38,583 bases of DNA from an uncultured Eubacterium sp. (GCA_910586445.1 CAJUHV010000037.1:1-38583), one strand, 5' to 3'; counted from the stretch's first letter, positions 25,254 through 34,457 are shown. Numbers and translations: made by a program. The notes: generated by a model from the sequence alone, not told the origin.

Positions 25254-26048
25254 ATGACTCAATTAAATGTGGCAATTGCAGATGATAATGAAAAGATGGT
25301 ATAGCTGTTAGGTGATATCGTTAAAAGCGATAAAGAGCTGAATGTTGTCGGTATCGCGAAAGATGGTGTAGAAGCCTGCGAGATTATCAGGACAAAAGAG
25401 CCGGATGTAGTACTGCTTGATATTGTAATGCCGAAATTGGATGGACTTGGCGTATTGTCGAAAATCAACAACGACAGATCATTAAAGAAACATCCCGCTT
25501 TTATCATTATCAGCGCAATCGGGCAGGAAAAGATTACAGAGGATGCATTTAGTCTGGGTGCAGATTACTATATTATGAAGCCTTTTGACAACGACATGGT
25601 GGTTAACCAGATCAAATTGATCCGTGACCGCAATTTGAGAAAAGCCAACGAACCTAAGAAAGTAAACGCTTATGAAAAATATCAGGAACCGGAACGCGAC
25701 CTGGAGGCAGATGTGACAGACATCATTCATGAGATCGGCGTACCTGCGCATATCAAAGGATATCAGTATCTGCGTGAGGCAATCATGATGTCAGTAAATG
25801 ACATCGAAATGCTTAATTCGATCACAAAGATTTTATATCCGACGATTGCAAAGCAGTTTCAGACGACACCAAGCAGGGTAGAACGTGCGATCAGGCATGC
25901 AATCGAAGTCGCATGGTCCAGAGGAAAGATGGATACAATTGACGAATTATTTGGATATACGATTAACAATGGCAAAGGAAAGCCGACAAATTCAGAATTT
26001 ATAGCACTTATTGCAGATAAAATAAGGTTGGAATACCGTACGAAATAG
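25254..26048 (+). pseudogene. spo0A: spo0A, interrupted by an amber stop at codon 17
   Basis: Spo0A is the response-regulator master switch of sporulation. Read through, this is 265 codons including stops, the family length. AAGTCATG is preceded by GGAGG. The receiver shows ADDN at residues 9-12, the phosphate acceptor Asp56 in LLDIVMPKLDG, and K in IMKPF. The effector domain keeps the recognition region TPSRVERAIRHAIEVAWSRG. Codon 17 is TAG (25302-25304), between GATGATAATGAAAAGATGGTA and CTGTTAGGT; CAG to TAG would explain it. The next in-frame ATG (25428) lies after Asp56 and has no ribosome site, so any restart product lacks half the receiver. No other damage is seen, pointing to a recent mutation or a sequencing error. 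Confidence 0.93.
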
Positions 26049-26102
26049 AGTATAATGTCGATACAGGCAGAACATGCCATTATACCTTTCGGAGGAATTT
26101 TC

Positions 26103-27542
26103 ATGAAAAAAGTATTATTTGTAACATCTGAGGCAGTACCTTTTATAAAAACGGGAGGGCTTGCAGATGTAGCTGGCTCTCTGCCGCGTTATTTTGACAA
26201 GACAAAATACGACGTGCGCATTATCCTGCCGAAATATGTCTGCATGGATGACGGGCTGAAGGAGCAGATGAGGTTCCATTCCCGTTTTTATGTGAAACTG
26301 AGCTGGAGGAGCCAGTATGTAGGAGTGCTTGAGACGAAAGTGGACGGGATCACATACTATTTTATCGATAATGAATATTATTTTGCAGGTACAAAACCAT
26401 ACAACAATATTTATGAAGATGTAGAGAAGTTTGCTTATTTCTCTAAGGCAGTATTAGAAGCACTGCCGGTCATCGGGTTTTGTCCAGACATCCTGCACTG
26501 TCATGACTGGCAGACAGGGCTGATCCCGGTGTATTTAAAAAATGGATACCAGAAAGATGAATTTTACCAGGGAATCCGCACGATTTTTACGATTCACAAC
26601 CTACAGTTTCAAGGAAGGTGGATGATTCAGGCAGTCAAAGATATTACAGGGCTTCCAGAGTATCTTTTTACGTCAGATAAGCTGGAATCGTATGGTGAAG
26701 CTAATTACCTAAAGGGAGGTGTCGTTTATTCCGATATTATTACTACTGTGAGCAGGACATACGCACAAGAAATTACAACTCCTTCCAGCGGAGAAGGTCT
26801 GGATGGTCTGATGTGTGCCAGACGCAGAAACTTATATGGAATTATAAACGGCCTGGACTATCAAATGTTTGATCCCAAAGCAGATCCATATATAGATCAT
26901 CCATTTTCAAAAGATGATCTGGCAGAAGGAAAGAGCATCAACAAGCGAATGCTGCAGAAACAGCTGGGCTTTGCGGAAGATGACAGCATTATGATGATCG
27001 GCATGGTGACACGCATGACAAACCAAAAGGGACTGGAGCTGGTGGAGTCTGTTTTGGATGAGCTGTTGGCGAATGCGCGTATTCAGATCGTGGCACTGGG
27101 TACGGGGCAGGCAAATTTTGAAAATATGTTCCGCCATTATGCATGGAAATATGAGGATAAGCTTTCGGCAAATATTTATTATTCCGAAGAGCTGGCGCAT
27201 AAGATTTATGCTGCGTGTGATGCATTTTTAATGCCTTCGCTGTTTGAGCCGTGCGGGCTCAGCCAGCTGATCAGCATGCGCTATGGGACGGTTCCGATCG
27301 TGCGCGAGACAGGCGGGCTGAAGGATACCGTAGAGGCATATAACCGTTATGAGCAGACAGGCTGTGGTTTCAGCTTCTGCAACTTCAATGCACGGGAAAT
27401 GCTGTCAACGCTGTATTACGCCATGGATATTTACTACAACCATAGAGAAGACTGGGATGCAGTCGCCATAAGGGGCATGGAGCGTGACTTCTCTTGGAGC
27501 CGCTCTGCGCATGAATATGAAAAAATCTATGACCAGCTGTAA
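26103..27542 (+). CDS. glgA: Glycogen synthase
   Basis: Transfers glucose from ADP-glucose to glycogen (GT5 family). At 479 aa, it has the ADP-glucose-binding KTGGLADVAGSLPR at the N-terminus and DILHCHDWQTGLIP. The C-terminal GT-B motif is SLFEPCGLSQL followed by RETGGLKDTVEAYN. ATG 26103 has GGAGGAA at proper spacing; the upstream in-frame ATG does not. No other glg gene is in the window. It lies 54 bp after spo0A and converges with the DUF5688 gene. Confidence 0.95.
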   Translation: MKKVLFVTSEAVPFIKTGGLADVAGSLPRYFDKTKYDVRIILPKYVCMDDGLKEQMRFHSRFYVKLSWRSQYVGVLETKVDGITYYFIDNEYYFAGTKPYNNIYEDVEKFAYFSKAVLEALPVIGFCPDILHCHDWQTGLIPVYLKNGYQKDEFYQGIRTIFTIHNLQFQGRWMIQAVKDITGLPEYLFTSDKLESYGEANYLKGGVVYSDIITTVSRTYAQEITTPSSGEGLDGLMCARRRNLYGIINGLDYQMFDPKADPYIDHPFSKDDLAEGKSINKRMLQKQLGFAEDDSIMMIGMVTRMTNQKGLELVESVLDELLANARIQIVALGTGQANFENMFRHYAWKYEDKLSANIYYSEELAHKIYAACDAFLMPSLFEPCGLSQLISMRYGTVPIVRETGGLKDTVEAYNRYEQTGCGFSFCNFNAREMLSTLYYAMDIYYNHREDWDAVAIRGMERDFSWSRSAHEYEKIYDQL

Positions 27543-27568
27543 GCATGCCGGAATGCATCTGCGTGCTG

Positions 27569-28531
27569 CTACGGGCATATGCTGAGTGCTTTTTGGGATC
27601 TGGAATAGTAGTAAATGCGGCTGCTTAATACCTCGTCAACAGCAAGCTCTGTCTGATTGATTTCGGCTACCATATTTCTGAAGCCTGCATGGCGGCGGGG
27701 GCTTGCTGCGGGCAGTATGATGACTTCATGTATGCTGCTCGGAAGAATTAATAAGTCTGCATCCAGCTGCTCTGCGATTCGCTTTAGCAGGCCGGGATAA
27801 AGTATGCAGCTGGCTCCGTAGAGCTTATGCGAATTGGTCAGTACATACATCGCACAGAAGGATTCTGTGGCAGATAGATCTGTGTGCGGAGAGCCGGTAA
27901 TGGAGTATAAATCAGAAAGGTCTGTGCCGCCGGTATCCTGAAGCGGAGAGAGGGTATCGTTAAATGCTTCGGAAAGAATCGCAGACATGCTGCTGAAATC
28001 GTATGGCAGCAGCTGCGGCGTTGTCTGGCAGGTCTGCTTATGCAGCATGGCAGAAGAGATATTCCAAAGCTTTAGATGGCTGTTGTGAATGAGAATGGTA
28101 GCGCTGCCTTTTTTTGAAATTTTCAGCAGGCAGTAGTATATAACAGCAAGATCGAGATATTTTAGATGAGGGACTGTTTTGAGCAGTTCCTTATTTTTTT
28201 CATAATTTACGATGCGGTAAGCGAGATGGTCTTTTACCAGTTCATAGTCAGTAAAAAAATCTAAGTCCATATTTTCTGTAGGTTTATTGTGTTCATATGT
28301 CAGCAGGATGTCCCGGCAGATTGCTTCAAAGTCTGGGAAAATATTCTGCTTTTCATAATAATAATTTAGGAAAATCGTAGGCGAAATGTTGCTCTGGCTG
28401 GTAGATATCGTAAGGCCGTCTAAAATCAAGCCGTTATTTTTGTGTATCGGCTGGAGCTGGATAGATGTACCGGGGTCAAGACGCTGCTGAATCTGCCTGC
28501 AGATCTCGGCTTTGAATTGTTCATAAGTCAT
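27569..28531 (-). CDS. DUF5688 family protein
   Basis: A 320-aa soluble protein beginning MTYEQFKAEICRQIQQRL, with YEKNKELLKTVPHLKYLDLAVIYYCLL in the middle. I recognise it as DUF5688, a protein of unknown role abundant in many copies in Lachnospiraceae. There are no catalytic motifs or membrane segments I can name. GGAGGT precedes the ATG. It is monocistronic, converging with glgA 26 bp away. Confidence 0.75.
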   Translation of the reverse strand: MTYEQFKAEICRQIQQRLDPGTSIQLQPIHKNNGLILDGLTISTSQSNISPTIFLNYYYEKQNIFPDFEAICRDILLTYEHNKPTENMDLDFFTDYELVKDHLAYRIVNYEKNKELLKTVPHLKYLDLAVIYYCLLKISKKGSATILIHNSHLKLWNISSAMLHKQTCQTTPQLLPYDFSSMSAILSEAFNDTLSPLQDTGGTDLSDLYSITGSPHTDLSATESFCAMYVLTNSHKLYGASCILYPGLLKRIAEQLDADLLILPSSIHEVIILPAASPRRHAGFRNMVAEINQTELAVDEVLSSRIYYYSRSQKALSICP

Positions 28532-28650
28532 TGAATACCTCCATAATAAGTAATGTGGGAAAGTGTGGGAATTTCTTATGGCAGCACAAATGGCAGCAAT
28601 ATTATTTAAGAAGCGAAAGTGGATATAAGGTGTACCTATATAACAAGAAA

Positions 28651-28687
28651 ATCCACGCAGAAATGATCAAATGACATTTGCGTGGAT
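28651..28687 (-). terminator. Terminator of the pot operon
   Basis: Inverted repeat ATCCACGCA / TGCGTGGAT, extended inside by AAATG / CATTT with a small bulge. On the minus strand it is followed by TTTTCTTGTT. It is 110 bp after the potD stop, with no other gene between. Confidence 0.65.
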
Positions 28688-28796
28688 CTACTGTATCATG
28701 TTTTGTCAGAAAATGCAAGTAGTTTTTGTAAAATTTACGGTGACAATTTGGATTTATGGTCTTAGTTTCGATAAAATATGACATTTTATTAAATAT

Positions 28797-29882
28797 TTAA
28801 TAGGATTTTAACGCTTCCCACAATTCTGTATAATAATTTGTCGTAATTTCGTCCAACGGCTTAAAAAACTCGCAATTGTTCAGCGTTTCATCGCTTGGAA
28901 AAATAGTTTCATCCTGTTGGAGCTCTTCGTCGAGCTGATCAAAAACGGCTTTATTTGGCGTAGCATAATATACATAGTCAAAATTTACCATAGCGACATC
29001 CGGCCGGCATAGATAATTCAAAAAAAGCTCGGCATTTTTTTTGTTCCGGCAGGTCTTAGGGATGAACCAGGCATCTACCCACATATTCGACCCTTCTTTT
29101 GGGACAGAAAATGCCAGGTTTTCATTCATGCTTTCTGCATAGGCAGCCTCCCCGGAATAGACTTCTGCCAGCGCGGCATTGCCGATTGCCATATGGTCGG
29201 CAGTTTCATCTGTTAAATATGCCTGCACGAGAGGCTTCTGCTCCAGCAGCAGGTCTAAGGAACGGTCTAAAAGATCCAGATCTGTCGTGTTGCAGGAGGC
29301 ACCAAGGAGCTTTTGGGCAACCATGTAAGTATCCCGTACGCTGTTTTCCATAATAATCTGGCCGGAGTATTTTTCATCCCACAGAACGTTCCAGGTGTCT
29401 GTCTCAGCAGGATCTACCATTGTTGTATTGTATAAAATGCCGACCGTCCCAAAAAAATAAGGCAGGGTATAACGATTATCGGTGTCAAAGTTTTTACAGT
29501 AATCGATATATTTTGGGTCAATATTGGAATATTCCGGTATATTGTCAAAATCAATTTCCAATGTCTCGCCTTCCTGAATGAGCTTTTGGATAATATAATC
29601 GGATGTACATGCCACATCGTAGCGGATGGAACCCGCTTTGTATTTGGCATACATTTCCTCTGGGCTTTCGTATTCCTCGTATTTGACTGTGATACCGGTT
29701 TCTTCTTCAAACTGATCCAGCATTTCTGGATCAAAATATTTTCCGTAATTTAATATAACGACAGTATTTGAAGCATCTTCTGAGCCACAGCCGTACAGCA
29801 GGAAAGCACTAAACGAGATGATCAGTAAAATGGATGTCCATTTTCTGCTCAGATGTACGGCAGATCGTAAATTTGTCTTCAT
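28797..29882 (-). CDS. potD: Spermidine/putrescine-binding lipoprotein PotD
   Basis: The extracellular substrate-binding protein of a polyamine ABC transporter, 361 aa. The signal sequence ends in a lipobox (LLYGC, Cys32), so it is membrane-anchored. The mature part has VVILNYGKYFDPEMLDQFE, VACTSDYIIQKLI, YFFGTVGILYN and NMWVDAWFIPKT, typical of PotD/PotF. I prefer ATG 29882 over 29900, since AAAGGA precedes the former. It is the last gene of the operon; a 28-45 bp gap follows potC. Confidence 0.93.
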   Translation of the reverse strand: MKTNLRSAVHLSRKWTSILLIISFSAFLLYGCGSEDASNTVVILNYGKYFDPEMLDQFEEETGITVKYEEYESPEEMYAKYKAGSIRYDVACTSDYIIQKLIQEGETLEIDFDNIPEYSNIDPKYIDYCKNFDTDNRYTLPYFFGTVGILYNTTMVDPAETDTWNVLWDEKYSGQIIMENSVRDTYMVAQKLLGASCNTTDLDLLDRSLDLLLEQKPLVQAYLTDETADHMAIGNAALAEVYSGEAAYAESMNENLAFSVPKEGSNMWVDAWFIPKTCRNKKNAELFLNYLCRPDVAMVNFDYVYYATPNKAVFDQLDEELQQDETIFPSDETLNNCEFFKPLDEITTNYYTELWEALKSY

Positions 29883-29927
29883 CGCAGAAATTCCTTTCAT
29901 AATTTTGAAATCTAAAATAAATATAAT

Positions 29928-30716
29928 TTAGCAGCTGCGCTCTGCCAGCTTTGTGTCCCGATTGGATTTTACATTCATCAGCAGCAGGAGTGCAAATGCC
30001 ATCAGAAACAGGATGGTTGACAGCGCATACATCTGCGGCATAATTCCTTTGCGCATCTCGGTATAGATCATCGTAGAGAGCGTATTTACACCCGCACCTT
30101 TTGTAAAATAAGTAATGCTGAAATCATCCAGCGACATTGTCACAGACATTAAAAATCCGGAAAGGACACCGGAACTGATTTCAGGCCATACAATTTTAAA
30201 AAAAGCATACAGCGGCTTTGCACCCAGATCTAACGCAGCCTCGTAGGTATACCTGCTTGTCTGGTTCAGCTTTGGCAGGACATTTAGGATGACATATGGG
30301 ATGTTAAATGTAATATGTGCAATCAGCACCGTGTGAAATCCCAGTCCGGTAAAACGTACAAACAGCAGCATCATAGATATGCCTGTTACTATATCTGCAT
30401 TTAATAATGGTATATTTGTCGCACCCAGCATAATGGCACGGGCGTTCTTTTTCATAGAATGAATACCGATTGCAGCCAGTGTGCCAAGCAGCGTAGCTGA
30501 CAAGGAGGCAGTCATGGTCAGTAAAATCGTCGTCCAGAAGGCATCCATAATCATGCTGCTGGAAAACAGCTCGCGATACCAGTTAAACGTAAAGCCTCCC
30601 CAGATCACCCTGGATTTTGAGTTATTAAAGGAAAGCACAATCAGCACAAGTATCGGCAGGTATAGAAAAATAAAAATCAGGGTTAAATAAACTTTGTCAA
30701 GGCTCTTTTTTACCAT
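29928..30716 (-). CDS. potC: Spermidine/putrescine ABC transporter permease PotC
   Basis: A 262-aa membrane permease with about six helices. The ATPase-contacting EAA loop reads EAALDLGAKPLYAFFKIVWP. The block FGGFTFNWYRELFSS-like (here WGGFTFNWYRELFSS) is characteristic of PotC. It overlaps potB by 7 nt (ATGGTAA), indicating coupled translation. Confidence 0.94.
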   Translation of the reverse strand: MVKKSLDKVYLTLIFIFLYLPILVLIVLSFNNSKSRVIWGGFTFNWYRELFSSSMIMDAFWTTILLTMTASLSATLLGTLAAIGIHSMKKNARAIMLGATNIPLLNADIVTGISMMLLFVRFTGLGFHTVLIAHITFNIPYVILNVLPKLNQTSRYTYEAALDLGAKPLYAFFKIVWPEISSGVLSGFLMSVTMSLDDFSITYFTKGAGVNTLSTMIYTEMRKGIMPQMYALSTILFLMAFALLLLMNVKSNRDTKLAERSC

Positions 30717-31534
30717 ACGGCAGTTCCCTCCGTTTCTCCAGAATAGTTGTTCATGACAGCCATGCTGGCAATGACAAAGACCATAAGCACCAGTGAAAGG
30801 CCGGCTCCCAGATTCCAGTTGAAAAACTGCATAAAGTCAGCTTCAATTATATTTCCAATTAATAAAACTTTGCCGCCGCCCAGCAAGTTTGAAATGACAA
30901 ACGAGGTCAGCGCAGGCACAAAGACCATTATAATGCCGCTCATGACGCCGGGAAGGGTCAGAGGCAGGATAATCTTTATAAAAATGGTATGGTTTTTTGC
31001 TCCCAGATCCTGTGCAGCCTCTACAATATCTTTGCGGATTCTTGCCATAGAATTGTAGATCGGCAGGATCATATAGGGCAGAAAATCATATACCATGCCG
31101 AATACAACGGCCGTCGGGGTGTTCAGTATGCTGATGTTTGGCAGATGCAGAAAATCTAATATGGCATTGATAATGCCGTTATTTGACAGCAGCAGCTGCC
31201 ACGCCAGTATGCGCAGCATAGAGTTCATCCACATCGGCAGTACAAATAGGAATACGATAAAATTCTGCCGGGACAGGCTTAATTTGTTAAGGATCATCGC
31301 CAGCGGGTAGGAGAGCAGCAGGCATATGACCGTACACTGCAGTGCTATTTTTATGGACAGCCAGAGGGCCTTCATATGCACTTTGTGAAATATAGATATA
31401 ATATTTGCGGTTGTAAAGCTGCCTGCGGAGTTCGTAAATGCATAATATACTACCAATAAGAGCGGCAGCAGGATAAATCCAATCATCCATACGAGATAGG
31501 GGCCGCTCAGGAGCTGTTTTCCATATTTACGCAT
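30710..31534 (-). CDS. potB: Spermidine/putrescine ABC transporter permease PotB
   Basis: A 274-aa permease with about six helices and the EAA loop EAAQDLGAKNHTIFIKIILP. An in-frame ATG exists at 31555, but ATG 31534 overlaps the end of potA (ATGCGTAA) and has GGTGGAG upstream, so it is preferred. Both permeases form the transmembrane channel driven by PotA. Confidence 0.93.
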   Translation of the reverse strand: MRKYGKQLLSGPYLVWMIGFILLPLLLVVYYAFTNSAGSFTTANIISIFHKVHMKALWLSIKIALQCTVICLLLSYPLAMILNKLSLSRQNFIVFLFVLPMWMNSMLRILAWQLLLSNNGIINAILDFLHLPNISILNTPTAVVFGMVYDFLPYMILPIYNSMARIRKDIVEAAQDLGAKNHTIFIKIILPLTLPGVMSGIIMVFVPALTSFVISNLLGGGKVLLIGNIIEADFMQFFNWNLGAGLSLVLMVFVIASMAVMNNYSGETEGTAVW

Positions 31535-32600
31535 CAATCTCCACCATCCTTTCATCGCTGGATTCCGGCTTATTCATAATCTGAATATTAAACGGAATGA
31601 CACGCAGTCCCACCTGCTTTCCTGTTTCATGGTATTCTGTTGTATGGATCAGCCACTCGTAACCATCTGCAAGGACTTCGATTTCATAATGGACGCCTTT
31701 AAAGATCACGGAAGTAATCGTACCTTGAAAAAATCCTTCTGATGGGGGTGTAATTATTAAATCTTCCGGGCGGATGACGACGTCTACCGGACGCGATGTG
31801 CCAAATCCGGTGTCTACGCATTCCAGCTCTGTATCAAGCACCCTGACCAGCCTGTCACGCACCATAATGCCGTCTATAATATTGCTGTCGCCGATAAAGT
31901 CAGCGACAAAGGCATTTACCGGCTCGTTATAAATATCTTCCGGTGTACCGATCTGCTGGATATATCCTTGGTTCATAACGACAATCGTATCCGACATCGT
32001 GAGGGCTTCTTCCTGGTCATGCGTGACATATATAAATGTAATGCCGAGTTCATTTTTCAGCCGGATCAGCTCATACTGCATATCTTGGCGCATTTTTAAG
32101 TCCAGTGCACCGAGAGGCTCATCTAAGAGGAGTACTTTTGGCTCATTGACGATCGCACGCGCAATGGCAATGCGCTGCTGTTGGCCTCCGCTTAAAGAAT
32201 CTACGCTGCGGCGCTCGAAGCCCTCCAGATTTACAAGCTTTAATGCATATTTAATTTTATCGTTTATATAGTCCCTGCTTTTTCCGCTTATTTTTAGTCC
32301 AAAGGCGATATTTTCTGCGATAGACATATGGTTGAACAATGCATATTTTTGAAACACAGTATTCAGCCTCCGTTCATTTGGCGGAAGTGCAGTAATGTCC
32401 GCTCCGTCAAAGATGATCTTTCCTGTATCCGGCGTTTCAAAGCCGCCGATCAGCCGCAGTGTAGTTGTTTTTCCGCAGCCTGACGGGCCGAGCAGGGTGA
32501 CAAATTCATTTTCGTGGATTGTCAGTTCCAGATCATCTAAAATGACCATTCCATCGTAAGATTTAGAAATATGTTCTAATTCAATAAGTACTTTTTCCAT
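31527..32600 (-). CDS. potA: Spermidine/putrescine ABC transporter ATPase PotA
   Basis: A 357-aa ABC ATPase. Walker A is GPSGCGKTTTLRLIGG, the Q-loop region is TVFQKYALFNHM, the signature is LSGGQQQRIAIARAI, Walker B is VLLLDEPLGALD and the switch His is in YVTHDQEEAL. A C-terminal TOBE-like domain (PVDVVIRPEDL) completes it. It follows the XRE-cupin regulator by 31 bp. Confidence 0.95.
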   Translation of the reverse strand: MEKVLIELEHISKSYDGMVILDDLELTIHENEFVTLLGPSGCGKTTTLRLIGGFETPDTGKIIFDGADITALPPNERRLNTVFQKYALFNHMSIAENIAFGLKISGKSRDYINDKIKYALKLVNLEGFERRSVDSLSGGQQQRIAIARAIVNEPKVLLLDEPLGALDLKMRQDMQYELIRLKNELGITFIYVTHDQEEALTMSDTIVVMNQGYIQQIGTPEDIYNEPVNAFVADFIGDSNIIDGIMVRDRLVRVLDTELECVDTGFGTSRPVDVVIRPEDLIITPPSEGFFQGTITSVIFKGVHYEIEVLADGYEWLIHTTEYHETGKQVGLRVIPFNIQIMNKPESSDERMVEIDA

Positions 32601-32631
32601 TTGTGCGGCCTCCGAAAATAGTATTAATCAA

Positions 32632-33168
32632 TTAAAAATAAGGCGGGGTGCTGACCCAGATCAGAGAGGCTTCTTCTTTGTACGCCTCGATAAAATGTTT
32701 TTTTGAGGCATTGAAATAGAAGGATTCCCCTGCATGGACGATATAAGTCCGTGTACCATAGTGCAGCCGGATGGTTCCGCGCAGTACGTAACCAAATTCT
32801 TCACTTTCACCGGGAGAGAGCGTTTCCGATTTTCCTCCAGGAGAAAGCGTCAGCAGTACGGGTTCCATTGCATTTTTCTGGGCGTTTGGAATCAGCCATT
32901 CTACCTTACAGCTGCGTTTTTTGTAGTTTTTTTCAAAATAATCTTCGGGTGAAAATACAATTTGTTCTGGCTCATCATCTGTAAAAAATTCTGCCGGCGT
33001 TGTGCCGAGGCACTGGATGATATCTAACAGTGTGCCGATCGAAGGAGTAGTCAGGTTGCGTTCCAGCTGCGAGATAAAGCCTTTGGACAGCTCAGAACGG
33101 TCTGCGAGTTCCTGCTGCGTGAGCCCATACTGAATGCGCAGCTCCTTCATGCGGTGTCCGATATCCAT
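32632..33168 (-). CDS. XRE-family regulator with cupin domain (pot operon)
   Basis: A 178-aa protein. The N-terminal helix-turn-helix spans residues 5-60 (LRIQYGLTQQELADRSELSKGFISQLERN). A C-terminal cupin spans about 105-175 (SEEFGYVLRGTIRLHYG, HAGESFYFNASKKH), which can bind a small effector. Regulators of this type head polyamine uptake or breakdown operons (compare PuuR), so it probably senses polyamines and represses potABCD and itself. The ribosome site is GGGGAGG before the ATG. Confidence 0.9.
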   Translation of the reverse strand: MDIGHRMKELRIQYGLTQQELADRSELSKGFISQLERNLTTPSIGTLLDIIQCLGTTPAEFFTDDEPEQIVFSPEDYFEKNYKKRSCKVEWLIPNAQKNAMEPVLLTLSPGGKSETLSPGESEEFGYVLRGTIRLHYGTRTYIVHAGESFYFNASKKHFIEAYKEEASLIWVSTPPYF

Positions 33169-33188
33169 AAATAACCTCCCCGTTTTAA

Positions 33189-33240
33189 AATACGTATTGG
33201 TAAAAATGTTAATGAATTTTGTGTTTACTAATAATAAACA
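33189..33240 (-). promoter_or_regulatory. Candidate operators in the pot leader
   Basis: AATACGTATT (33189-33198) is a perfect 10-bp palindrome. GTTTA-N7-TAAAC (about 33223-33239) is a spaced one, adjoining the predicted transcription start. Either could bind the XRE-cupin protein. Seen only as symmetry; binding is inferred. Confidence 0.3.
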
Positions 33241-33251
33241 AGCCGATCCCT

Positions 33252-33280
33252 ATTATGGAAGAAAAAAAGGAAAATGTCAA
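33252..33280 (-). promoter_or_regulatory. Sigma-A promoter of the XRE-potABCD operon
   Basis: On the minus strand a consensus -35 TTGACA (33280-33275), a 17-bp spacer, and CATAAT (33257-33252). The leader is about 75 nt. Confidence 0.8.
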
Positions 33281-33310
33281 TATCTTTTTATAAAAAAGAA
33301 ACACAAAAAA

Positions 33311-33408
33311 GGGACTGTCGCATTAAGCAAAATATATACAAGATATAGTATAAAAGAATGATTCAAATAAACTATATCTTGTATCATTTTTCTTAGTGCG
33401 ACAGCCCC
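33311..33408 (-). terminator. Long hairpin terminator of the 33478-33915 gene
   Basis: An imperfect inverted repeat of nearly 40 bp per arm, with outer arms GGGACTGTCGCATTAAG / CTTAGTGCGACAGCCCC and inner ACAAGATATAGT / ACTATATCTTGT. On the minus strand it ends in CCCTTTTTTG, giving a terminator 70 bp after the gene's stop. Its arm length suggests it began as a repeat element. The rest of this 309-bp gap holds the pot promoter and operators. Confidence 0.7.
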
Positions 33409-33477
33409 AATGTTAAAAAAATTATTGCATGATTGTATAATAATATCCGAAATACTGTTTAAAATATTGTATAACTA

Positions 33478-33915
33478 TTATTCATAGGGGTCAAAAAATT
33501 TGATGGATACCAGGCCTTCCTTATTTTTATAAGAAGTGATCAGCAGCATCCACAGCTGATGGAAACGGTCAAGCAGTACGGCATCGGCATCTACGATATA
33601 CGGGGAAAGTATTCCTACATCAAAGAAACGGACATTTAACGGCGGCATAAAAATAAGATTATCCGAGCGGACCTGGTCGTTATGGCGCTTAATATGCTCA
33701 TAAGTGATCATCAGCTGCTGTTTCCCACGGAATACGCAGTAAAAAGAAATAAAGCATTCATCTACAACCCACTCTTTGCCGTCTTCGGTGATGCGGTGTT
33801 TGAGAGAATCCTGCAGCCCGTCGGTTGATTGAAGCTCAAGCTGCCAGTTTAACTGGCCTTTTTTGGTCTCACGGATCATTTCATCAAGTGTATTTGCAAG
33901 TACTGCCGGCTTCAT
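33478..33915 (-). CDS. Hypothetical protein
   Basis: A 145-aa soluble protein I do not recognise. It begins LANTLDEMIRETKKGQLNWQLELQSTDG and ends VSIKFFDPYE. It has no membrane segment or signal. The start LxEMIxxTKxGxLxW resembles small proteins of unknown role in Clostridia. GGGAGG lies upstream of the ATG at good spacing, and a terminator follows, so the gene looks real. Its neighbours (tRNA-Thr, pot operon) do not suggest a role. Confidence 0.75.
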   Translation of the reverse strand: MKPAVLANTLDEMIRETKKGQLNWQLELQSTDGLQDSLKHRITEDGKEWVVDECFISFYCVFRGKQQLMITYEHIKRHNDQVRSDNLIFMPPLNVRFFDVGILSPYIVDADAVLLDRFHQLWMLLITSYKNKEGLVSIKFFDPYE

Positions 33916-33940
33916 ACAAAACCTCCCATATATTTCAATA

Positions 33941-33970
33941 ATAAAATAAATGAATCCAAAATGGATTCAT
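33941..33970 (-). terminator. Terminator after tRNA-Thr
   Basis: Stem ATGAATCCA / TGGATTCAT with a 3-nt loop, then TTATTTTATT on the minus strand, 6 bp after the tRNA 3' end. Confidence 0.8.
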
Positions 33971-33975
33971 CAAAA

Positions 33976-34048
<73 letters not shown>

Positions 34049-34262
34049 ATTATAGAAATGAAACAGTGGTCAGCAATCTGTGACTTTAAATACTTTAACA
34101 TAAAAAGAAAAAGAAAGCAAGCTTTTTTTGGAAAAAAATATAATTTTGTTTCAGAGTGTATCTATATCAGGATTAAAAAGAGATGCTTATTCGTATAAAC
34201 ATGCTGGATTTATATTTTTACAAAATATTTATAAATTTTAGCATAAGAAATCCATATTCAAG

Positions 34263-34291
34263 TTGAGGTTTTAGAAAAAAAAGTATATAAT
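34263..34291 (+). promoter_or_regulatory. Sigma-A promoter of the 34458 membrane-protein gene
   Basis: TTGAGG, 17-bp spacer, TATAAT. The predicted leader is about 160 nt and contains the tandem repeat at 34317-34358. The rest of the 409-bp gap back to the tRNA is AT-rich with nothing recognised. Confidence 0.75.
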
Positions 34292-34316
34292 AGTTCTGCT
34301 GGCTGTTTATGTCGAA

Positions 34317-34358
34317 AAAGCAGATTTATGAAAGCAGATTTATAAAAGCAGATCTTTA
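34317..34358. repeat. Three 14-bp tandem repeats in a leader
   Basis: AAAGCAGATTTATG, AAAGCAGATTTATA and AAAGCAGATCTTTA lie head to tail. They may arise from slippage; no function is evident. Confidence 0.7.
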
Positions 34359-34457
34359 TGGAAGAAAGACTGCACTGGATATGAATACAGTGGAAGATAG
34401 CTGATTCGGGGCAGGATGTCCTGTATGTATATGAAGTAAAGTTTAGGAAGTGATATT

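Noticed and set aside
25302..25304. UAG as a recoded sense codon (pyrrolysine or suppressor)
   Set aside because: Other genes here, such as those ending at 4252, 11777 and 26048, use TAG as a normal stop, and no suppressor tRNA or pyl gene is in the window. Left as a test, not a claim.
34317..34358. CRISPR-like repeat
   Set aside because: Units are 14 bp, directly adjacent and without spacers; no cas gene is present.
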